Below, piece after piece: positions 1 through 11,519 of a stretch of DNA of 64,000 nucleotides. A program made the position numbers and the translations under genes. Position 1 is the stretch's first letter; the number at the start of each line of letters is the position of its first letter. The notes under the pieces are model-generated. The model was not told where the DNA came from. It saw only the letters and a list, made by a program, of their open reading frames with translations, and searched no databases. This stretch comes from Heligmosomoides polygyrus polygyrus (Eukaryota > Nematoda > Chromadorea > Rhabditida > Heligmosomidae): contig OX377203.1 of NCBI GenBank assembly GCA_947396885.1, positions 11,331,298 to 11,395,297 on the forward strand, written 5' to 3'.

Positions 1-83
1 ATCTGCATGACTTCCGCCAGCCGCTCAAACTGCTTCATCTTGCGGTTGAATTTCTCCATAGCGGTTTCCGAGTTTCGATGCAT
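1..83 (-). CDS. Partial 5' coding exon of an unknown gene, runs off left edge
   Basis: Reading leftwards from an ATG at 83, an open frame of 27 codons continues to the window edge. It is rich in Lys, Glu, Met and Arg and looks like the start of a charged helical protein. No domain can be recognised in so few residues. It could be an internal Met of a longer frame or a repeat-derived frame. The only support is the open frame and its coding-like composition. Confidence 0.3.
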   Translation of the reverse strand, partial: MHRNSETAMEKFNRKMKQFERLAEVMQ

Positions 84-738
84 ATTGCCGGTTCAGGTCT
101 CACGCACCGTCTAAATTTGATTCAGTCATACACACACACAAATCGTTCTCTAAGTTGCGAGCAGCAACACACAGTGAGTGAGGGTCAAATGGAAGAAACC
201 AGAGGGGTGAAGAGGAAGGTTGAAAGAAATTTTCTTCGCTTCTCTTTCTATCCGTAGCGTTTTCACGACGTCCTCAAAAATTAAGCACCATCATCCCAAT
301 TCACTCGCTATTGTTTTTCAAATATTGTATTAGGTACCAGCTTAAGCCCCACCCCCCCCCCCCGTCTAATGGCTGATGGTGAGAGTTCCCCAGAATGATT
401 GATGATACACTGCCGATACTGCTTAAATGCACGATGTTTATCTATCGTCCAAAGTTCCCATTTCAAGGCGCCCATTAGGGCTAATGATCGATAATATCAA
501 TCAATAGCGGTTAGACGAACAACGGTATTTAATTTTTGTATCGCCTTTCCACCGGCCAACATAATGATGTTATTTCCACCTATTTCCCATTGGCTGTATT
601 GCACTTTCACGACTCCAGAGGTCGAAGAGAGTTCGAAAAAAAAATCGCCCAAACTTTGCCCAGAGGGGTATTTGGGGTGTTGATCACGAATCTGACATCC
701 GTTTTGAAATTTCTACCGACTACGGTAGTCTAAAGTAG
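84..738. other. No gene seen; flank of RTE debris
   Basis: No convincing coding exon is visible. There is a short CA run near 130, and a homopolymer of about 14 C near 350-363. Around 606-625 a short stretch matches, in inverted orientation, a stretch near 10554-10575, so part of this block is probably repeat-derived 5' flank of the retrotransposon that follows. Confidence 0.5.
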
Positions 739-1735
739 TTGCGGGTGACTAATGCTATCTCGATGGGAAGGACGAGTACGGAGAGGCTGCTAAAATCTCA
801 GGGCCTAACCAGGCTGCGCAAATTGAGAAGGACTAGGATGACGATCTGTACTTACAACGCCCGCACGCTTGCATCGGAAGCATCCGTCGAGGACCTGATG
901 ATGCAAGCCAAGAAGATCAAGTACGACGTCATCGGACTGACCGAGACGAGAAGACACCACCCCCTGCACGCCGCCTACGACTCCGGAGAAGAACTGTTCC
1001 TCGGAACATGCGACAGCAGGGGAGTAGGCGGCGTTGGTGTCCTCGCCAACACGCACTTGGCCATGAACATCGATTCGTACGAGTCTCTGACAACCCGAAT
1101 CGGACGTCTGCAACTGAAGCGATGTGGCTCCGTGCCAGCTTTGACCGTATTCGTCGCGTATGCCCCAACATCCGACTACGACGACGAGGAGGTCGAAGCC
1201 TTCTACGTGGAGCTGGAGAAGTTCTATAAGGAAGACCACACCTTCTACAAGGTGGAAGGTCGCCGGAAGAACTTCACATTGGAACCCACGGTTTGGAGTG
1301 GAACGAGCAAGGTAAAAGGCTGTCTGAGTTTATCATGTCGACCAAGACCATCCATGGAAACTCACAGTTCCAGAAGCCTCCCTCCCTACGATCGACCTGG
1401 GAATCTCCCGATGGCCAGTCAGTTCCACAACGAGATCGACCTCATCATCTTCAATCGCAAGTATTGCCTGAACGTTTCCGTTGTCTCCAAGTTCTACACG
1501 GGATCGGACCACCGCCTCCTTCGCGCGATGTTCCGCTTTTCGCTTCAAGGAGATGACCATCAACTGGGACCTTGCCACCTCCCTTGCCGGCCTTTGGGAA
1601 GATACCGTCAGGGACAGCATTGACGAAAAATACGACCGCTTCGTGCACCATCTTGGCGATAGCGCTAAGAAGGCCGAGAGCGTGAAGACCACCAAGAGAC
1701 GTCTGTCTCCGGAAACTCTCCAGCTGACACCGACT
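739..1735 (+). pseudogene. RTE-type LINE endonuclease domain, 5' relic
   Basis: The translation shows the apurinic-endonuclease-like motifs of RTE retrotransposons in order: TYNARTL near the N-terminus, GLTETRR, VFVAYAPTS, an EIDLII segment and GSDHRLLRA. The GDFNAK block expected between VFVAYAPTS and EIDLII is missing, and frame shifts occur near 1245-1330 and 1540. After the endonuclease, frame 3 continues into the linker (INWDLATSL to TKRRLS), then stops matching near 1735. The reverse transcriptase of this family is absent here but occurs at 14.9, 20.7 and 28.3 kb. This is a dead fragment, abruptly joined to a second RTE family. Confidence 0.8.
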
Positions 1736-3419
1736 GAGGATTCTGAGGATGCAAAAAAGGGCGAGTTCTACGAATGCCTGCAGCAAACAATAGATGGGAC
1801 GCCTCGACGTGATTGGAGATTGTAATGGGAGACTTCAACGCCAAACTAGGTGGCGACCAGGCAGGGCTGGAAAAAGTTGTAGGACCGTTTAGGTCAGTAA
1901 GCGATACCAACGAGAATGAAAGTCGGCTCATCACATTTGCAGCTACAACAATCTCTGTATTGGTAACACATATTTCCAACAGCGTCGGATACACAAAGCT
2001 ACGTGATCATCGCCGGATGGGGGAAAGAAAAACGAGATTGACTTCGTTTGTATCAGCAATAGGTGGAGAAAATCCTTACTAGATACTCGAGCATATCGCA
2101 GCGCAGATGTAGGATTCGATACTACTTGCTTGGAGCAAGCCTGAGATTGAAACTCAAGCAACAAAAACGACATTGCATTGCACTTCCCTTTGACACAACT
2201 CGACCAAAGCATCTCGTAGTCTCGGCAAACGTCTCCATTAAGCTGCAAAATCGCTTTCGCATGCTAGAAAAGCTCGACGAGTGCGCAAAGGTTAAAGAGC
2301 AATGGAATATCATAAAGGAAACTACTCGTGCTTGTGCTGAAGAAATCATCGGGAGAAGGCGAGGCACTCGCAGAGAACAGTGGATGAGGCACGAAACTTG
2401 GGACCTAATCGACGAGCGAAGACGTACGAAGCAGCAAAAAGACCGAGCTAACTTGAGCGATTACGTTAAATGGGAGTATTGCAGGAAGTATGCTGAACTC
2501 GATCGGCTAGTCAAACAATCATGTCGAGCAGATAAGAAGAAGCGGCTGGCGCAAAAAAGGCGCAGAAGCACAAAACGCTGCCGAGCGTGGCGATTCGAAA
2601 ACGCTCGACAGGCACGTCTAAGAACTATCAGGAACACACACCAGTTCAAACACACCGATAAGAGAACGTATCGGGAAGTTGTCCGTCATGGACGAAGAAC
2701 AGATAGAGAGATGGGTTACGCACTTCAAAGAAGTGCTGAACCAGCCGGAACATAGGGATACGTATGACTTCCGAAACGAAGAAGAGGCGAGTGTTCTGGA
2801 AGTATGGGCGACCTAACATTGGAGGATACGGATAGAGCAATCAAGTTTGGAAGGTGGTAAAGGGCCGGGTCTCGATGATCGCTGAACTTCTCAAGGGAGG
2901 AGGGAGTGTAGTGACCAAATCATTGACAAGGCTATCTAACATGTGCTGGCAATGCTTGCAAGTTTCGAAAGACTGGAAGAGAGGAGTTCTCGTCAAAATA
3001 CCCAAGAAAAGTTACTTATCGGAATGTGGGAACTGGCGAGGAGTTACATTGCTTTCTATACCCGGCAAGGTGTTTTGCTCAATTATACTACATCGTTGCG
3101 ACCCGCGGTAGATGAAAGACTTCGCAAAGAACAATGTGGATTCCGAAATTCGAAGTCATGCAGTGAGCAGATCTTTGCCTTATGCAATGCCATCGAGCAA
3201 AGCATGGAATTTCAGAAGCACCTTCTCATCAATTTCGTGAACTTCCGGAAAGCCTTCGACGGTATACACCGTAAATCGCTATGATCGACTCTTAGGATCT
3301 ACGGTGTACCCTAGCCTTTTGTGGAAGTCTTCAAGAAACTATAAAGGAACTCTTTGCATAATACCCCATGTTCGACTCTCCATAAGTCTCGGCATGGTGA
3401 ATATGTCGTCGTTACTTTG

Positions 3420-4041
3420 AATGCGTCAGCTAGCCGAGATGGCACAGTTTTATTCGGTTAACGTTTCGGCCTTATCGCCTTCCTCGCCTGGAAAGCCAGA
3501 AATGCGTAAAATTATCCCACCAATCACCGTTTCAAACTGAGAGAACAAATTTAAAGGGCCGAGTGGACCAGAAAGAGAACCAGCCACCGAAGCTAGAAGG
3601 CTCACCTAAAGATGCGAAGAAGAACTCACTGGAGTAGCCCACAGACCAAATGGCTAGTTGTGACCCAGAAGACGTGCCGCAGCCCCTGACATGAGGGGTC
3701 TGAAGGTCGGAATTCACAGAGGTCAAGGAATGGAGCGAGTTCGTTAGCTACGGCTAGGCACTCATCTTTACTGTTCATTTTGGGACTTTTGCTGTGCATC
3801 CAAAACGCTTCCAATGTTTTGCGCGCAGGCGTTTGTTTCTCTTGTGCTAGAATTCGCACGGCCACCTGAAACTCTGCGTTATCGTGTACTTGCAACCGAA
3901 GAGATCCCACAGGAGTTGAAGGGTTTGACCTTCTGAGTCCATAGATGTGCTCCTTAACCTACACGCATAGCGGTCGACCCGTTTCCCCACATATTCCTCG
4001 CCGCACCGCCTGCACGAAATGACATAGGTTCCCGAGGTCAA
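3420..4041 (-). pseudogene. GIY-YIG endonuclease domain, Penelope-like, left (minus) copy
   Basis: On the minus strand the GIY-YIG start TYVISCRRCGEEYVG is readable, then frameshifts before the expected ETGRP. The remainder (DNAEFQVAVRILAQEKQT; LEAFWMHSKSP) is readable in another frame. It matches the plus copy at 4427-4700 and a third copy near 33.6 kb. GIY-YIG is the endonuclease at the C-terminus of Penelope-like reverse transcriptases; no RT portion is present here. Confidence 0.7.
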
Positions 4042-4426
4042 GCAGTCACTCCCTCGCCCATATGGGCGGATGACGCACCCAGGGGTGGAGCAATATCGAT
4101 AGTAACGACGATTTCGGATGAGCCGCTGCTTAAGGTTAGGGGTGGTATTTCTACCAACCTCACCGTGTCACCCAGATCATAACGACGTAAGGAGGCCCAG
4201 ATAGATGAGCCATTGCGTCATCTATGAATGAAAAACAGAACGGGATTTTATCGTCGTCCTCCATGCCGTTAGGCCTGCGTCCGGAGGGCAATATGCGCGC
4301 TGGTTGGCTGACTGTAGGGTAGCCATTGAAATGGGCAATGCCTCTAGCCTTTTGCAGGGATTCTGCCTTTTCCTGGGAACTTTTCTGCCCATTTGAACAT
4401 GTTTTTTGTAATTTGGGGAGGGGGGC

Positions 4427-4780
4427 GTCTACGTCATTTCGTGCAGCCGGTGCGGCGAGGAATATGTGGGGGAAACGGGTCGACCGCTATGTATGCGGGT
4501 TAAGGAGCACATCGATGGACTCAAAAAGTCAGACCCTTCAACTCCTCTGGAATCTCATCGGTTGCAAGTACACAATAACGCAGAGTTTCAGGTGGCCGTG
4601 CGAATTCTAGCACAAGAGAAACAAACGCCATTGGAAGCGTTTTGGATACACAGCAAAAGTCCCGAAACGAACAGAAAGGTGAGTGCCTAGCCATAGCTAA
4701 CGAACTCTCTCCATTCCTTGACCTCTGTGAATTCTGTCCTTCAGAGCCCTCATGTCAGGGGCCTCTGGGTCACCTACTAG
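4427..4780 (+). pseudogene. GIY-YIG endonuclease domain, Penelope-like, right (plus) copy
   Basis: An uninterrupted GIY-YIG core reads GVYVISCSRCGEEYVGETGR, followed by RVKEHIDGLKK, HNNAEFQVAVRILAQEKQ and LEAFWIHSKSP with the catalytic Glu position. It keeps the GVY and YVG motifs and two Cys. There is no RT domain upstream, so it is a 5'-truncated fragment. The 3' region to about 5030 continues in the same homology as the minus copy. Confidence 0.7.
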
Positions 4781-6189
4781 CCATTTGGTCTGAGGGCGAC
4801 TCCAGCGAGTTCTTCTCCACATCTCTAGGTGAGCTTTCTAGCTTCGGTTGGATGGTTCTTTTTCTGGTCCACTCGGCTCTTTGCACTAGTTCTCTCAGTT
4901 TGAAATGGTGCTTGGTGGGATAATTCCACGCGTTTCTGGTTTTCCAGGCTCCGACGAAGGCGATAAGGCCGAAACGACAGCCGAATAAAACTGTACCATC
5001 TCGGCTAGCTGACACATTCGAAGTAGCGACGTCAGAACTCCTCCCGTTGCGTCAGAATGAATGCACACGACGTTTTTCGAAGTTGTTACTGGAGTGAGAC
5101 AAGGATGTGCACTCTTCCCTTTTCCGTTCAATGTTGCTCTGGTCTCCATTATGGGGAAATCCATGAGGGGTGATGAAGCGGGCATGAAATGGAGCAGGAC
5201 ACATCGATTAACAACTCTCGCCTATGATGTGGCCGTCATGGCGGAGAGCAACGGTTCACTGCAGCAGATGCCCACAAACCTCGCAAACGAAACCAAGTAT
5301 GTTGGACTAACCCGGACAAATCGAAAGCGATGAGCATAAGGAGAACAGATATCAACGTAGATACTAACGTCAAGGCATACAGCTCGAAACTGTCCATGAG
5401 TTCCATATTTTGGAAATACCGTTTCATGCGACAGGAATGTGGAGTCAGAAATACTGACGAGGATCGTGAAGGCGGCAGCTGTGTTTCGAAAGCTTGGTGC
5501 AATCTGGAACTCATCATCCATCGCGCCAAATATAAAGCTGTGGCTTTCCTACTCAGGTCCCTATTGTCGCCGCAAGTGAAATATGAGCGATGTCTGTAGA
5601 GTGCATCAAAAAGCTGAACGCCTTTCACCATAGATGTCTTCTAATGATATTGAGAGTACAATATATAACCGCGTGACTAGCAGCGAAGTCCTAAACCAGA
5701 GCGATTCAAGTAGTCTCTCTATGTTAATCGCACAAAGACGTCTACGCCTTGCAGGAAACGTATTGCGAATGCCCAAGCACCGATTTCCTCGAGTAGCCAT
5801 GTGTTGGATTCCTGAAGGTGGTAACAGAGCCCATGGTCGTCCGAGAAACACATGAAGGCAAACATTCGAAAAGGACTTTCAACTACTAAACATTTCCAGA
5901 GGTGAAGGTGTAGAAGTGGCACAAGACAGGCATTAGTGGAGAAGACTCGTCGCCCGATATGCCCAACAGCAAGGGAGAAAGTAAATCTAAGTAGGTAAGT
6001 AAGGCTAAAAGCTGCGAATGTAAGTGAAACCCTAAATTGTCTTCACTAGAGACGTCAATGAGTCATCTAATTAATCCAATTAATCTTCTAGCTTGTTAAG
6101 GAACAAAAGGGAAAGAAACACAGCAACCATTAGAAGTACACTCTATGGTGTCACGAGTTCACATTATACCTTTGAGTTACATCCGCTAT

Positions 6190-6790
6190 TTCAGAAGTAT
6201 AGATGACGAAAAGAATAGGTAACAAGACTCCACCTTACGGCACTCTACTAGTAACTGGATATGATTTTGACATTAAGCCATTAAGTCTGACTTGAAAAGA
6301 CCTTCCTGTTATGTTATTTTCTACCCAACTACCCTGGGATGCAAGCCTATTCTATGTAGCTCAGAAAGTAGAAGTTCAAAAGGAACCTTGTCAGAGGCCT
6401 TCATAAAATCAAAATAAACAGCGTCAACGTTAATCTTACGGTCCAGCGCACCCGTACAATCATTAAGTGCCACAAGCATCGCAGTTTCTGTAGAACTCCC
6501 TGAACTGAATCCATGTTGATTCTCAGCTATAACATCAGTACACTTAATATGCCTAACGATTGCTTTTTTCAGCATTTTCGATGTTGGATGCTAGAGAGAA
6601 AGGTGGCGTTCTCGGAGTAGGAGTAACGTGTGTTTTCACCCTCTTGGGTACAGTGCCGTGCATGAAACTAAAATTGAATATGTATTCTAAGGGTTGTGCA
6701 ATACCAACTCCGATATTAGGAATACAGTATGGAGGTAGCTCATCAGTAGCCGTATTCATTAACGTTCCCGGAATCTTCCCAGCTTCCACG
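6190..6790 (-). pseudogene. CR1-like LINE reverse transcriptase fragment
   Basis: On the minus strand successive pieces read DELPPYCIPNIGVGIAQPL, FMHGTVPKR, TPIPKTPPF-like, ENQHGFSSGSSTETAML, DAVYFDFMKASDKVPFELL, then beyond 6320 an NGLMS...SRVP-stop-GGVLLPILFVIYTSEI segment. These are RT motifs of CR1-like non-LTR elements, where VPQGG has become VP-stop-GG. The conserved FDFxKAFDKVP block is changed to KASDKVP. Stops and a frameshift near 6560 show it is dead. No YADD motif follows. Confidence 0.75.
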
Positions 6791-7462
6791 GGAAGCGATA
6801 GAGGCGAGAGATGATATCGCTTATCTCCCGCTCCCGGCGCTTCATGAATACGGCTTCAGGTGGGTGACAAAAGTAGGTGAAAGCTTGCATAACAACTCAT
6901 AAGTGTATTCCTTATAACCCCACACTCCGCTGTCTCTTAACGATGGAATACAGGTAGCTAACTCAGCGCAGGAGTTATGAAAATGATCAGAGTAAGAATT
7001 GATGACTTTTTAGCTAACGTAGCTGCTTTCGCTGAACTAGTGTATGCTGAACTGCCATCTTCATCATTTAATGCAGGAAACTGAAAGTTTTGCCTTAATA
7101 TTGAGTTTAGAAATGTTTAGAACGTTTTTCTAAAATTATCGAGAATTTTCCGTTCTATATAGTTGTTCTACTTCCGGAATAAACGACCGAACTTCTCTAG
7201 CAGTCTTGAATTTGTTAACGTTTGCCGGACTAGGAATCTGAGCCTCATTCCAAGAATTCTCTTTGAGATCACGACGTCTGCGAAGATCTCACGGAATATT
7301 ATTATGAAGGAAAGGTTTGCCATCGGTAGAAATAAGCCGATCACAGAAGTGTAGAACTGATAGAAAGAATTCGTACTTGTCGTCAATACTGGTGAAATTC
7401 TCGAAGAGTACTCGCCAGTCTAGGGAAACCAAAATTGGGAGACCTACTATGTATAAAAGAGT
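6791..7462. other. No gene seen
   Basis: No exon with supporting splice sites was found. Some minus-strand peptide near 7170-7380 resembles the Arg/Lys-rich linker seen in CR1-type elements, but the resemblance is weak. Possibly more of the same LINE. Confidence 0.35.
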
Positions 7463-7578
<116 letters not shown>

Positions 7579-7657
7579 CCATCCGTCCGTTCGTCCGTCA
7601 CAACTGGAGTGGGGGCACAGCGTATTGTCGATGCTCAATGATTAATGGCAATCGACA

Positions 7658-7912
7658 GCGGCCCGAAACCTCAGCCTTGGAGGTAATTAAGTTCGGTGAA
7701 CCCGAATCTGAAGTTCGCTTTTGAGGTATCATCGCCATCAATCGATATTGATGAAGTTATCGATTTTTTGTGGATGTCGTTCAAGCGGTCCGAAACTTCA
7801 GCCCTGGGGGTAATCGAGGCCGGTGAACACGAATCTGAATTTCTTTTTGAACTTTCGATCGCCATCAATCGATATTGATTAAGTTATCAATTTTTTTGTG
7901 GATGTCGTTCAA
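7658..7912. repeat. Two-copy tandem repeat, 127/128-bp unit
   Basis: Units 7658-7784 and 7785-7912 both begin GCGG(C/T)CCGAAAC and end GTGGATGTCGTTCAA. They share an ATCGCCATCAATCGATATTG block and differ by scattered substitutions, so the duplication is not recent. Confidence 0.85.
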
Positions 7913-9478
7913 TTTTTCCATTTCTTTCTAACGTGCTCCATTCGACGTAGTTAAGGTATTCTTTTTGCGGAAACCATGGCATTGATAGCAGCTACAATTA
8001 CTACTACAGACGAGAAGTTATTACTACGGCGAGGCAGTTAAGAAGCCGTCAGTGCGGCTGAGAGACCGCTCTGACGGCTGGTATGTTCATAATTGGCTGT
8101 GTGATAACACTCGTTTTGGCCGAATTTGAAGCACTTTGAGGCCGCTCGAATTACGTATGCAATACTCGTATGGTCACAATATGCAAATATGCTAACACGG
8201 GAACTGTCTCAGTCGTACGCCGGAGCTGCAAGAGCCATTACCGTAGGAGGAGGTCTCCATCTCTCTTAGAGAAACATGATTTTTACATTGTGCATTGAAC
8301 AAGACTTGTAAATTTTTGTGGCAAGATTTCAGCAGTGTGCGTGATCTGCTTCAGGTAAAAAAATTATTTTTCATGAAACATGAGAATTTGCAAATAGATC
8401 CTTCCTGATCATATCGGAGATCGCTGCGAAGAAGCTTAGTTTTTGATTGTATATTAATCACATCTTGACCTCTAAGATGGCGCAGTTTTCACTCCCTGAT
8501 GCTCTTCTTCCAGAAGGTAGAATTTTTTGCCGCGAGAAGTCCATCCTTCAATGGCGATCGGTGATATCGGAGAACGCAGTGCCTCCACGTAACCTACCAC
8601 ACTTCGGAGTTTGTGCGACATCTCTGAAAAATTCACAGAGCTTTTAAAACAATAAGAATTGTCTGTTCTACGCTTTAAAAAGGAGCCTGTAAAAATAGCG
8701 GCTTCCATGTGACTAACGGTGTCGAATTTTTGTCGGCAAATAATACAAATCGGAGCGTGTGTTTATACAGAAGATTGTCTCACAAAAACACGTTTTATTC
8801 CCTTGTGTCAACCGGTGGATTAAAACTTTATTATCTACAACTCCATTTTCTGACGCGTATTTAATGCAGAAGAGAGAAGATGAGTTCCGTTACAAGTCCA
8901 TCCTCCGGTTGCCATTCCTTCATCGCTTCCGGGAGTGTCTAAAAATATTGTGGATAAAGCACTTAAGTCAGCTTTAGAAATTAACACTCGGCATTGTATA
9001 GAGTACAATTTCGAATGCAGATGTTGCTCCTTCACGTACAAAAATGTGCCATGTCCACGAGATGCTCGGAAAGCCTGAAAAGTTGAACTCGTGAGTAATT
9101 CGACAACTGCTCTCAAAAGTGCTTTATTTTCAACTGTAAACAAACAAAATATTATTATCAGAAGATTAGATACACAAAACCTTTATCAGCGTTTTTTAAA
9201 CAAATTACTAAATCAAACAGTTGCACGGACCTATTAAAGGGTACAAAATTGCATAAAATTTTTTAAAAAATCAATGCGGATAGGAAATAAAACGGTGGTC
9301 TACACAAGGGGGGTCGTATCAGATCCGCTCTGGGAGGGGGGGGGGGTCGTAAATTTTCGGCAAAAATCGAACCCCACGCTTGACCCTGGTGATGGCATGT
9401 TCTGAAAAGTGTGCCATTTGAAGGATTAGTTTTTCTAAAGTGATGTTCTGCTCTTTTCTAAAGTGTTTTCTAAAATGC
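7913..9478. other. No gene seen
   Basis: No supported coding exon. A 9-bp inverted repeat (AGCCGTCAG / CTGACGGCT) lies at 8044-8079. Short related phrases recur near 8540 and 8893 (AAGTCCATCCT), suggesting degraded repeat material. There is a G run at 9338-9348. Confidence 0.4.
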
Positions 9479-9683
9479 CGGAATGAGCACAGGCTCAAAA
9501 AAAACCCTAGCGAAATATCAATTCGAAGAAATGGGCCCTCAACTGGGACATTTATGTGCTGGGCATGCCACGACGACTCTGTCGTGACGTATCGAGCACA
9601 GAAACGTGGGTTTCCTGCCTGCGAGAAAAAAAGGAATAGAAATAAATGTCGGAATGAGCACATGTACGGAAAAAACCCTAGCA
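9479..9683. repeat. Short dispersed direct repeat
   Basis: The phrase CGGAATGAGCACA followed by ACCCTAGC occurs at 9479-9511 and again at 9651-9683, about 172 bp apart. Confidence 0.6.
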
Positions 9684-9770
9684 GAACATCACATAGAAAA
9701 TACTCTCTGCAACAACAAACCTACAACGGGAAACAAATAAATGGTCGAGGAAAACGAGCGAAATTCATTG

Positions 9771-9810
9771 AACTAGCTGAGTTGCAGCAAATTCTGCAAC
9801 TCAGCTAGTT
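9771..9810. repeat. Perfect hairpin, 17-bp arms, 6-nt loop
   Basis: AACTAGCTGAGTTGCAG at 9771-9787 is followed by CAAATT and by its exact reverse complement at 9794-9810. Confidence 0.95.
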
Positions 9811-9922
9811 CCGTCTACAAAACTACGTAAACTATGTCAGCCTCAGCGACGACGGCGCGTCGCGACCCGTCGCCGTGCAATCCAGCGTCGCTGCTGCGGA
9901 CGGGAGTATACCACAGGCCTAA

Positions 9923-10949
9923 GGCGCCTTTTATACTCCCGCCGCGCCGCGGCGCGTCAATTCGGAAAGCGACGCGGCCAGTCGCGCAGCGCCCGAATTT
10001 GACGCTCCGCTGCACGATTACAGTTAGAAAGGGGAGCGTCAGCGACGCGCGGCGACCAACTTCTACGCACTACAGTCCGTGCGCCATAACGGACAACGGA
10101 GGGGACGGTCCATGAGTCACTGAAGAACCAAAACAGAAAGGATTCGTCCGGCTGATCAACGGAATGCATCTGGCTAATGTTAGCAGTGGGATTCCTGTGG
10201 GAGCAACGAATCCTCACTTAAAGCTGGGGCCGAAGTCGTCTGCTTAACCAATGGTTGAAATTGGTGTGGTATTGAGTCGAATCCCCTGCAATACAAATGA
10301 CACTAAACGACTCTTTATTTTGCAACATGTGTGGGTTCAAGAGTAGAATTGCTGGAAGGTACTCATTGTCGAGAATTGCTCAGATTTCTCTCTTATATTG
10401 CCATTCCGGGGTCATTGTGCACTAAACACATCTTTAGCGTAGTAGGTAAAACTTCGTGAATGTCTACAGATCTTCATTCCCTTCCTAGGTTACGGAAGGT
10501 ACGGTGACTAAGGTCATGGTCACCGATTTCGCTCAAACTCCAGCGTTGACCTCTCATCGACCTCTGGAGTCCTGAAAGTACAACGGTGCCATAATTTTGC
10601 TGCACCCCTTTTGCCCTGTTGATTGGAGAACCAAAACAAAGAGGGCATAGCAAAATGATTCATCTCGGTGGTGAATCTCCCACTCGACATCGAGTCTGCC
10701 GCAGCTGGTCGCGTCGCGCCGCGTCCTTCCCTCCAGCGGCGCGATTCGCCGAATACCGTAACCCGTAATTCCGTTAGATGTGGTGTTTTGAGGCGGCGGA
10801 GTATGGATGCGACGCGGCGCCGCTGGGCGGCGCGAGAAATCGATAGCTATGTCAACAATCACGCCGCGCTGCGCGGCGGCGCGAGAAATCGATAGCTATG
10901 TCAACAATCACGCCGCGCCGCGCGGCGGCGCGAGTATAAAAGGCGCCTA
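9923..10949. mobile_element. Candidate GC-rich DNA element with terminal inverted repeats
   Basis: The left end TAAGGCGCCTTTTATACTCC plus GC-rich sequence at about 9923-9960 is inverted at 10906-10949 (GAGTATAAAAGGCGCCTA). The interior has no transposase, so this would be non-autonomous. It could also be two solitary repeat ends that merely face each other. Confidence 0.45.
10828..10934. repeat. 49-bp tandem repeat, about 2.2 copies
   Basis: CGGCGCGAGAAATCGATAGC begins units at 10828 and 10877, and a third partial unit begins at 10926. The first two are nearly identical over their full 49 bp. Confidence 0.9.
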
Positions 10950-11087
10950 AGCCCTAGTTTATACTTGCGCCGCTGCGCGGCGCGGCACGATGGTCGGGAT
11001 AGATATCGACCGGGCGCCGCGAAAAATCGAAACTTATGGCGATCGGTGCCGCGCCGCGTGGCGGCGCAAGTGTAAACTAGGGCTAAG
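10947..11087. mobile_element. MITE, about 141 bp with 42-bp terminal inverted repeats
   Basis: The arms 10947-10988 and 11046-11087 are near-perfect inverted copies starting C(T/A)TAGCCCTAGTTTA and running into GCGCCGC-rich sequence. Only about 57 bp separates them. It abuts the preceding GC-rich repeat. Confidence 0.75.
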
Positions 11088-11385
11088 GGGTGGGGACATA
11101 CTTCAATCACCTCGATGCCATCGCGGCGTTCAATCTATGGCTATTCACCCGCGCGCGCCCGAATATTCAAAAGAAACTTCGCAACAGTGGCGGCGCGATG
11201 GCTTCCCGCGCTCGTCGCAGGCATGGCATACTTTTTCGCACCGTACACGATGTTTAGCGTTACTCCTGAGCGGATCGCCGTCGCGCACCCTTGCCGAGCG
11301 ATGCGGCGAGCATTCAGAACTCGCATCCCCTCGCGTCGCTCTGGAAAACTCATTGCCGCGATTCCATCGTATGTACGGGGCATAA

Positions 11386-11482
11386 GGGAGCGTTTGGTGT
11401 GCTCGTAGCGCGCGATGCGACGTAATGATAAGCAGCCTTATCTACTAATCGCGCATTGCGTGCACACTAAACGTTCCCTAAA
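11386..11482. repeat. Imperfect inverted repeat
   Basis: GGGAGCGTTTGGTGTGC near 11387 pairs with GCACACTAAACGTTCCCT near 11463-11480, with further pairing of GCGCGATGCG with CGCATTGCG-like sequence inside. This is probably a small MITE. Confidence 0.6.
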
Positions 11483-11519
11483 TGTTATCTGCTCACTCCT
11501 ACACGCAAACTACCGATGG

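Larger units (their letters stand above)
3350..5040. mobile_element. Head-to-head pair of Penelope-like element 3' fragments nested in the RTE
   Basis: Two copies of the same sequence lie in opposite orientation, about 3360-4045 on minus and 4425-5030 on plus, with their 3' ends pointing outward and about 380 bp between them. The insertion splits the RTE reverse transcriptase: YGVPQPFVEVFKKLY-like coding ends near 3345 and FEVVTGVRQG resumes near 5065. Only about 15 residues of the RTE frame are missing across the break. Penelope-like elements are known to insert with an inverted partial copy at the 5' end, which fits this layout. Confidence 0.65.
1736..5995 (+). mobile_element. Second RTE-type LINE, degenerate, split by a Penelope-like insertion
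   Basis: Parts of one element can be followed in order. The endonuclease core MGDFNAKLGG is at 1825-1860, with a linker to about 2755. Reverse transcriptase motifs are at 2940-3300 (WKRGVLVKIPKKS; RLRKEQCGFRNSKS; NFRKAFDGIHRKSL), and after a gap at 5061-5330 (FEVVTGVRQGCAL; LAYDVAVMAESN, where FADD-like Asp residues are partly lost). The C-terminal domain is at 5330-5990 (AQRRLRLAGNVLRMPKHR; WIPEGGNRAHGRPRN). It ends near 5990 with an AAGTAGGTAAGTAAG tail typical of RTE 3' ends. Many frameshifts and stops make it non-functional. The 5' end is joined directly to the preceding endonuclease relic. Confidence 0.8.
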
